From assembly GCA_030737835.1 (NCBI GenBank), contig CM060850.1, forward strand, positions 15,146,068-15,210,067: a stretch of 64,000 bases of DNA. The letters run 5' to 3'. A program made the translations under genes and the position numbers. A model generated the notes under the pieces. That model was given only the letters and a program-made list of their open reading frames with translations, made no database searches and had not been told where the DNA came from. This stretch comes from Acorus gramineus. Its lineage: Eukaryota > Streptophyta > Magnoliopsida > Acorales > Acoraceae. Shown one piece after another: positions 57,601 to 64,000 of the stretch (positions are counted from its first letter, which is position 1; each line of letters begins with the position of its first letter).

Positions 57601-58544
57601 GTATAAAAATTAGAAAATGATATGTGTAATCCCTTGTGCAGTCTCAATTAAAATATATTGTTATTTTTTTAAGTAAATTTTTTTAATTGAAATATATATT
57701 GTTATACGAAATTAAGGAAAATGATATATCGAGCCCCAATTATATGCAACACTAAATTTTTTTTTTCCTTCTAAAACTTATACATTCTCCTATTGAAATA
57801 TATGTTGTTATATGAAATGAAATATATACGAAGATGCAATATTATATTTTTTCAATTTAAAAATATAAATATTTTTCTTAGGCCACATAATATAATATAA
57901 TCTCATACACTATAAATAAACCTCTCACACCGACGATACAAACAGACGACAAATCTAAAACTCTCTCTCTCTCTCTCCTGACCTAACGCAGGCTTCAATG
58001 GATCCTCCCCCCCCCCCCCCCTCCCATGTATTTTCTCTTTTTTTTTCTTGTTTGTACTCACACACTTTGATTTTGGAATACAAATCATTGTAGTAAGGGG
58101 GCGTTTGGGTAAACAAAAAAAAAAGCGTTTTGAGTAGAAAGAATAGGTGAGTATAATTATGCAATATTAGTTGAGCTTAATCTGGTATTTATATTCTAAA
58201 TCCTTCATGGAATTATGTTATTCTATAAGGGATTCACTTATCAAATCACATGTCATTACATCAAATTATCTATTATCACTCTTATACATCAATGAGACCC
58301 ACATGTCAAATCAATTTTTTACACTTTATTCACATTTTATTCTTCATCAATCAAACAACTTAATCTATATTATTACATTTCACAATGAGAATAACAAAAA
58401 AACACAATTAAAAAAAAATTGCATGTTCCATTGATAAAGTTATCTATTTCTAAAATAGATATATAAATCCCATAATAATTTATATCTCTATTCAAACGGG
58501 TCAGAATCTATATTTTACTCATAATTAATTAAAACGTGTTTGTT
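57601..58544. other. AT-rich DNA with C-run and possible MITE
   Basis: No gene seen. A CT microsatellite lies at 57961-57977 and a poly-C run at about 58008-58021. From 58097 GGGGCGTTTGGG faces TCAAACGGGTC near 58492, possibly the two ends of a small MITE, without a matching duplication. Confidence 0.35.
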
Positions 58545-58635
58545 GTACAATTAAAATATAAAAATAATTAAATAATAATCAATAGGTGCACATGCAACCA
58601 TTTAGAATGGAAAACGATCTGTTTTTTTTTCTATC

Positions 58636-58673
<38 letters not shown>

Positions 58674-59147
58674 AACAACATGAATCTCACAAGGTAAAAG
58701 CAACCTTTATTAAAAAAAACCGTTTGACCGTCCACACTTTAAAAAGCATTGGATGACCAAAAGTTAATTGTTTAATAAACTATCACATTCGATTCAAATA
58801 TATATCATAAGGTGGGACGGCTGTTGGGTATTATTTTAACCAATATATTCTAATAATATAATACTCACATATCAAATTAATTTTTATCACTTTTTATAAA
58901 TTAAAATCTTGTGTTACATTATTTTATTAATTTTTTAATCACAACTTATCTGTGAACAGTTAAACAATAATAATTTCATTAATACATTTCATAATAAGAA
59001 TAACTAAAAACATAATTAAAAAAAAGTTTTTTTTATTTTTATTGAATTATTAATTCCAGAATATCTTATGTCATTTGAAGGGAGGCTTAAAAACATGCAC
59101 AACCCCGAATATCCTATTTACAGTAAAACATTGGCAAATGAATCTAA

Positions 59148-59476
59148 GGATCCGTTTGGAAACACAGATTAAGATGATGTTTTTTTTAGGATGATTTTAG
59201 ACCTTGACTTTTTAGGATGTTTTTTTTTTTATTTCAGGAATCAATATTTGAAAGGAGTTTAATGTTTGGTAGAGAAAGTTGCTTTTCAATTCAAAAAATC
59301 GATTCCGACCAAAAAGCATTGTTTCTCAGTTTTTCAAAACATAAATTTTGAGAGAAAAATTAAAAGGAATCCAGCTTCTAATTCTTCAAAAAGCTGTCTC
59401 GTTTAACTGTACAATTTTTAGCTTTTCAGTTTTTCAAAAAAGAAAAGCGCGTTCAAACACGCAACTAAACGGGGCC
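59148..59476. mobile_element. PIF/Harbinger-type MITE
   Basis: 329 bp with ends GGATCCGTTTGG and CTAAACGGGGCC, flanked by TAA (59145-59147 and 59477-59479). Module U1 has the empty site AAACTAATCTATCG at about 2822, confirming a precise insertion with a 3-bp duplication. Confidence 0.8.
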
Positions 59477-59642
59477 TAAATCTATCACACTATATAAAAA
59501 AATAATTGTAACACGCACTGCCTTCTCATGGAACAGGACTTGATTGAAAAAACATCCATACAAACCCCTACTTCATTGGATGTATTAAGATTTTAAAAAC
59601 ATTTATATGATAGGTAACATGTAGCTGTTTTTTAAACTTTTA

Positions 59643-60048
59643 GCCCATGTTTAGTTCAAAAATGTAATTATTATGAGATTTATGATTATTCTAGTATAAA
59701 TAAGAATAAAATGATTTTGTGTTTGGTTGTGTTTTGAATTATTTCCATTGAGAAACGTAATAATAAAGTTTTTGTTGTTTGGATAAAATATGAATAAAGT
59801 GTTGATAAAGATTTATAAAAGATAAAAAAATGATGACAGTTGATTTGATAGTGGGCCCACATATTCTTTTAGTTTGAATAACCTGGAATAACTTAATTCT
59901 AATGGGTGGATGAAATCCATATACCACTTTATACTAGTTAATTCTGGCATACAGGTTCTCATTTATTCCAGTTATCCAAAAAATCATAATGAAGTTATTC
60001 CGACTAATTCTAATTTATACTGGGCTTATTCTCTAATCAAACATGGGC
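59643..60048. mobile_element. PIF/Harbinger-type MITE
   Basis: 406 bp with ends GCCCATGTTTAG and CAAACATGGGC, flanked by TTA (59640-59642 and 60049-60051). The empty site GAAACTTAGAACAATTTATT is present in U1 near 2983. Interior non-coding. Confidence 0.82.
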
Positions 60049-60232
60049 TTAGAACAATTTATTCGTCCTTATCAGACGATTTCAAAAAATATATATATAT
60101 AAGTACTGTACTTTAATACTACATGCAATTTAATCCAATGTTTTGCAGCTTGCATTCAAAGTAATTCCATTATCAACATCTGATTAGTATAATTGAAAGA
60201 AAACATAGATATCTAGGTGGTTGTAAACTTGT

Positions 60233-60743
60233 AAACACCCCCCCCCCCCTCATGAGATGCGACATTGGGTTATTCGCTTCTGATAGCTATATTAGGATGG
60301 ATAATAATCCAGGCTGAATAAACAAATTTTTATTTGGTTGGCTTTTATGTTATTCTTATTAGAAAACATAAAAATGATTTTTTTGTTGTTTGATTCACCA
60401 ATGATAAATGATTCATAAAAGATAAATAAGAGTTTATGATTTTTTAAATGACAACTATATCATCTGGGAATAGTGTGAAGTTTTTAGAATATGTATAAGA
60501 TTGTTAGGTAAGATAAATTTTTTAAAATAACAGAGAGTGATATTTTAATTCATTGGCATAGAAAAACCCTGATAATCAATTTCAACATTTCCTGAGAGCA
60601 GTTATCAGACCTTATCCAATCTTATCCAAACATAACAATCGGTGTTTATTCTATCAAAACAAACAGCTTTTTTAAATTATTCTCGTATATTCCTCCTTAT
60701 TCTCGCCATATATTCTACGCCGGAAGGGGGGGGGGGGCGGTGT
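60233..60743. mobile_element. dispersed element E5, copy 2, with C-run and G-run ends
   Basis: Begins AACACCCCCCCCCCCCTC and ends GGGGGGGGGGGGCGGTGT, so the terminal inverted repeats are homopolymer C and G runs. Inserted between GGTGGTTGTA and ATTATTATTACTTT, which are adjacent in U1 (about 3143-3165). Reverse-complement relative of 54950-56235. No coding capacity. Confidence 0.65.
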
Positions 60744-60975
60744 AATTATTATTACTTTCCTACTTCAAGAAGAAAAATCAACAGTACTTCACAGCAGTTT
60801 CATGTTAGATCTCACAAAATTAACTAACTCAATATAAAAATGTTAAATAAATCTGCTTGACAGGATTTCAAAAAAGGAAAAAAATGTGAAATAAAAAAGA
60901 ACACGAAATGTAGTGAATTACGTATGGTTAGGGTTATTCCTGTTAATTGTCTTCCCACATCATCATTTCTTTGAT

Positions 60976-62205
60976 GAGCCAGTCCATCACCACCCACCCA
61001 AATACTCTTCCCCCAACCCAATAAAAATTTAAAACATCTTATATTAGACACTCATCCAACCAACTTCAATTGACACAAATGCAGTCATATAAGAGTGTCT
61101 GATATGACACAAGGTGTGTCACCCAAAACTTTTCAACTGCAATATTTTAAAAGTGACACGACAGACTTTGGGTCAAAGTAAATTTTTCAGTTTGACATAC
61201 TCTGAGTCAAACTATAGTGTCTACTGCGACCCAAGGTGTGTCGTCTAACATTATCCAATTGACAATAATTTAATTTTCTTATCCATCATAAATATCATAA
61301 ATACATAATAAATAAATATCATAAATAAACAATATTCACGTACATAGTCACATAAGTTAATTCAACATTAACATATTCGATCTATAATGCACATTCACAA
61401 ATCTAATCATTCTTTTGTCGTAAATGAAAACATATTATTGATATAAAAGTCTTCCTTGTCCAATATTCACACATCCAAATTCAACCAACCAACACAACCA
61501 TATTAGTAGATTTTGGCTTCTGAACAATGTATTGAGTAAAAAATGTACTAATGTGGATGTGTTAGTTGGTTGAATTTAGATGTATACATGTTCAACAGGG
61601 AAGACTGTTATGTTAATAGTAGGTTTTCATTTGTGAAAAAAATAATGTATTAGATTTGTGAATGTGCATGTTGGATATGCGAATGTTGAATTAACTTATA
61701 TAACTATGTATACGAATGTTGTTTATTTATGATATTTTATTTGTTGTGTATTTATGATATTTATGATGGATAAGAAAATTAACTTATTGTCAATTGGATA
61801 GTATTGAGCGACACACATTAGGTCATAGTAGACATTCCAGTTTGACTCGGAGTATGTCAAAACGAACAACTTACGGTGACTCAAGGTGTGTCACATCACT
61901 TCTAAAATATCGTAATTGAAAAATTCTAGGTGACACACCTTAAGTCATAGTAAACACCCTAGTTTGACTCGAGTATGTCAAATCGAACAACTTATGGTGA
62001 CCCAAGGTGTGTCGCTCCACTTTTAAAATATTGTAGTTGAAAAATTCTGGATGACACACCTTGGGTCACATTAGACATCCCAGCATGACTAAGTTTGTGT
62101 CAAGTGAGGTTGGTGTGATGAGTGTCTAAAATAAAATGTTTTAACTTTCTGTTGGGTTGGGGGGGGGGGGGGGGAGCAATTGGTTTGGTGGGATTAGACC
62201 GGCTC
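60976..62205. mobile_element. Mutator-like foldback element, 1.2 kb
   Basis: The ends GAGCCAGTCC and GGATTAGACCGGCTC are inverted, and complementarity continues to the centre near 61540. Flanked by the perfect 9-bp duplication TTCTTTGAT (60967-60975 and 62206-62214). Arms carry repeated AAGGTGTGTC and TTTGACATACTC words. U1 lacks the element at the matching place (about 3385). A G-run lies at about 62156-62174. Non-coding. Confidence 0.87.
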
Positions 62206-63660
62206 TTCTTTGATTCTTTCTCTTTCCCTTTCTCTTTCTCAACCTCTCTCTCCCTTTCTCTCTTTCTCTCTCTACCCAGCCGCCACTCTCCTCTCTCTCT
62301 TCTTCTCTATCCCTTCCATCACATCTCTCACATTTCCAAATTCACCACCCTAAAAAATTTTGGGTGGTGGATTTAAAATAAAGGGTGGGGGAATATCCCC
62401 TCCCTTAGATCATACATTGTTAGTTGCACATAATAATTGACATGTGACAGATTATCTCTCATAATCACCCTTTGATTAGTTGAGATTGAATGCCGGATTT
62501 TCAGGCCGTCCTTGATTTTTAGATTTATTTTAGATTTCTAAGAAATTTAGGGTTTTTTGGACTTGATTAAGATTATTAAACTCTTTTCTAACATTTAAGA
62601 TTTATTTTTAATTTTTAGTTAAGATTATGTTAATTAAATATGATCTATAAATAGAAGTACCACAAAAAAACTTGTATAATTATTAGATCTTTAGAAATAA
62701 AAAAATATTCTTCTTTATTTTTTCCGAGCTCTGTTACACTTAATTTTTTTTACAGTCACAAATTCAGTTTTACATACCTCGTTATCCCCATTCACTCAAT
62801 GTGTCGAGGTATATACCTCATTAAAAAAAAAATTGCATTTTAAATAAACTATGTCATTCAATTCATTAGAGTATATATTTCATATTTTATAAAGGTACAT
62901 AACTCATTAAAAGATATATATGATTTAAAAAAAAAAATGGGCCTAGTTTTGAACTGTAAAATGGATTGAATGTAAATTTTTTATTTTTTTCTCATAATTA
63001 AAAGAGTCTCACACAGATTCAATGAGTTATCCATGTTATGCATAATGGAAGCAAATATAACAAATATTTGATAGAAGAAAACATAGATAAAAAGAAGACA
63101 GAGACTTAATGTGGCTCTGCCTAAACCTACATCCACATTGTTACAAAATAGTAGAGCACCCATTACCAGCTGAGAATTACATTTACATTAAAACTTATAT
63201 TAAAACCTCCATTAGAGTATCTCTCTAACTATCTCACTCAACATCCATTAAAGCCTCTATTTAATACAAATAAGTTAAGCCAAATCAAATTTTAAAGTCT
63301 CTTTACATAAAATTTTATACAAACAAATCTTAATTAACAAACTATCAATAAAATATCTCAATAATCTAAGAAGACGTGAATCTTCGTGAATTCAAGTTTT
63401 CATTTAAAATCTTTCTTCCCTCATTACACTTCCGTATCAATTGGTATCTGAGCAAACACGTGGAGGCCACCTCATCAGTTTGGTAGCTTCCACCATTGCA
63501 ATAACTCCACTCAACAATTGCCTCACTACCCAACCAGATTTCTTCACCCCACCAAATTCTACTTCCCATGTCCAATAAAAAAATGATTCCCCCAAGCAGA
63601 TTCCCAAAACCCACTAGATTTTCCCCCTTCAAGTCCATAGAAAAAAAAAAATAGCAACAC

Positions 63661-64000
63661 CAGATACCACCAAGGTAGCGTCCACCAAGGTAGCAAATCG
63701 TAAAACTAATTTTCTATAAACACGGGATTTAAAACTAATTTTACAAATTTTTTTTTTTTTCAATCACAGCTTTTAATGCTATTTGTTTAAAAATCTACCT
63801 GTAAGAAGCTAACTGTAAAACTGTTTAATTACATAATTGTAGAACCAGGTTTCCTGTAAATGCAAAAGTTGTCCAATCACAAAACTAGACACTGCCCAAA
63901 TCATATCCCGACACATATCGTACCACCTCCCGCTTCCAACCCTTCAAAAAATAAAATTCCACCGATCAGATTCCCCAACCCCATTAGATTGCCCCCCTAC
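63661..64000. other. MITE-like sequence at window end
   Basis: No gene seen. From about 63690, AAATCGTAAAACTAATTTTC and CTGTAAAACTGTTTAATTAC resemble the element at 24011-24240. Then CAGATTCCCCAACCCCATTAG echoes 63598, a short local duplication. Confidence 0.4.

Larger units (their letters stand above)
58545..63660. repeat. decayed intergenic module, copy U3, with insertions
   Basis: Third copy of the module at 2270. Landmarks: AATAGGTGCACATGCAACC (about 58581), CTTGATTGAAAAAACATCC (about 59538), ATCTAGGTGGTTGTA (about 60210), TTTGATTAGTTG with GGATTTTCAGG (about 62470-62505), CTATAAATAGAAGTACCAC (about 62646), CACGTGGAGGCCACCTCATC (about 63459). Much longer than U1 because of the insertions at 59148, 59643, 60233 and 60976. 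A pure A-run lies at about 58640-58671. No gene seen. Confidence 0.65.

Overview
This is nuclear DNA of a flowering plant, probably a eudicot; the species cannot be told from the sequence. The evidence is a seven-exon aminotransferase gene of the plant TAT/NAAT type, Ty1/copia and Ty3/gypsy LTR elements with primer sites for plant initiator-Met tRNA, and many non-coding DNA transposons (PIF/Harbinger, Mutator-like, hAT-like) in a very AT-rich background. I see no rRNA genes, tRNA genes or CRISPR arrays.

Layout. 1-567: end of a Ty3/gypsy LTR on the minus strand. 568-8690: AT-rich repeats, namely a minisatellite with telomere-like AAACCCTA words, an AT inverted repeat, copy 1 of a decayed multi-kb module (U1), and a foldback element. 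8796-14178: the only convincing host gene, a PLP aminotransferase of 444 residues with all seven exons readable. 14179-18269: 3' flank and degenerate repeats. 18270-47700: module copy 2 (U2), swollen by nested insertions. 47804-52763: a second copia element. 53463-54427: a nearly 1-kb hairpin. 54950-57600: interrupted transposons. 58545-63660: module copy 3 (U3), carrying four more insertions, three of which have an exact empty site in U1.

The centre of the window is a nest. Module U2 holds a foldback element (24852-45450). That holds a minus-strand Ty3/gypsy element, here called G1 (25138-44644, flanked by TTACA). The 5' LTR of G1 holds a plus-strand Ty3/gypsy element, G2 (32157-44451). The 5' LTR of G2 in turn carries a piece of a third LTR type, LTR-B (34821-37535). 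By eye the LTR pairs differ by about 6% in G1 and about 3% in G2, which fits the order of nesting. Both elements carry gag with little or no pol, so they look non-autonomous.

The most unusual signal is inside these LTRs. Five LTR copies from two diverged families each show the same split leader: a donor-like GTA, an intron-like stretch, an acceptor, an exon-like block of exactly 36 nt, a GTGAGTGG donor, a second stretch, and a shared block reading roughly CACTGAGC..GCTCACCCCTCG just before a third acceptor. In G2 and LTR-B the first intron-like stretch is an extreme GC- and CpG-rich block. The G2-type LTRs also share a perfect 25-nt palindrome about 130 nt after the TATA box. All coordinates and divergences here were read by eye without alignment software.
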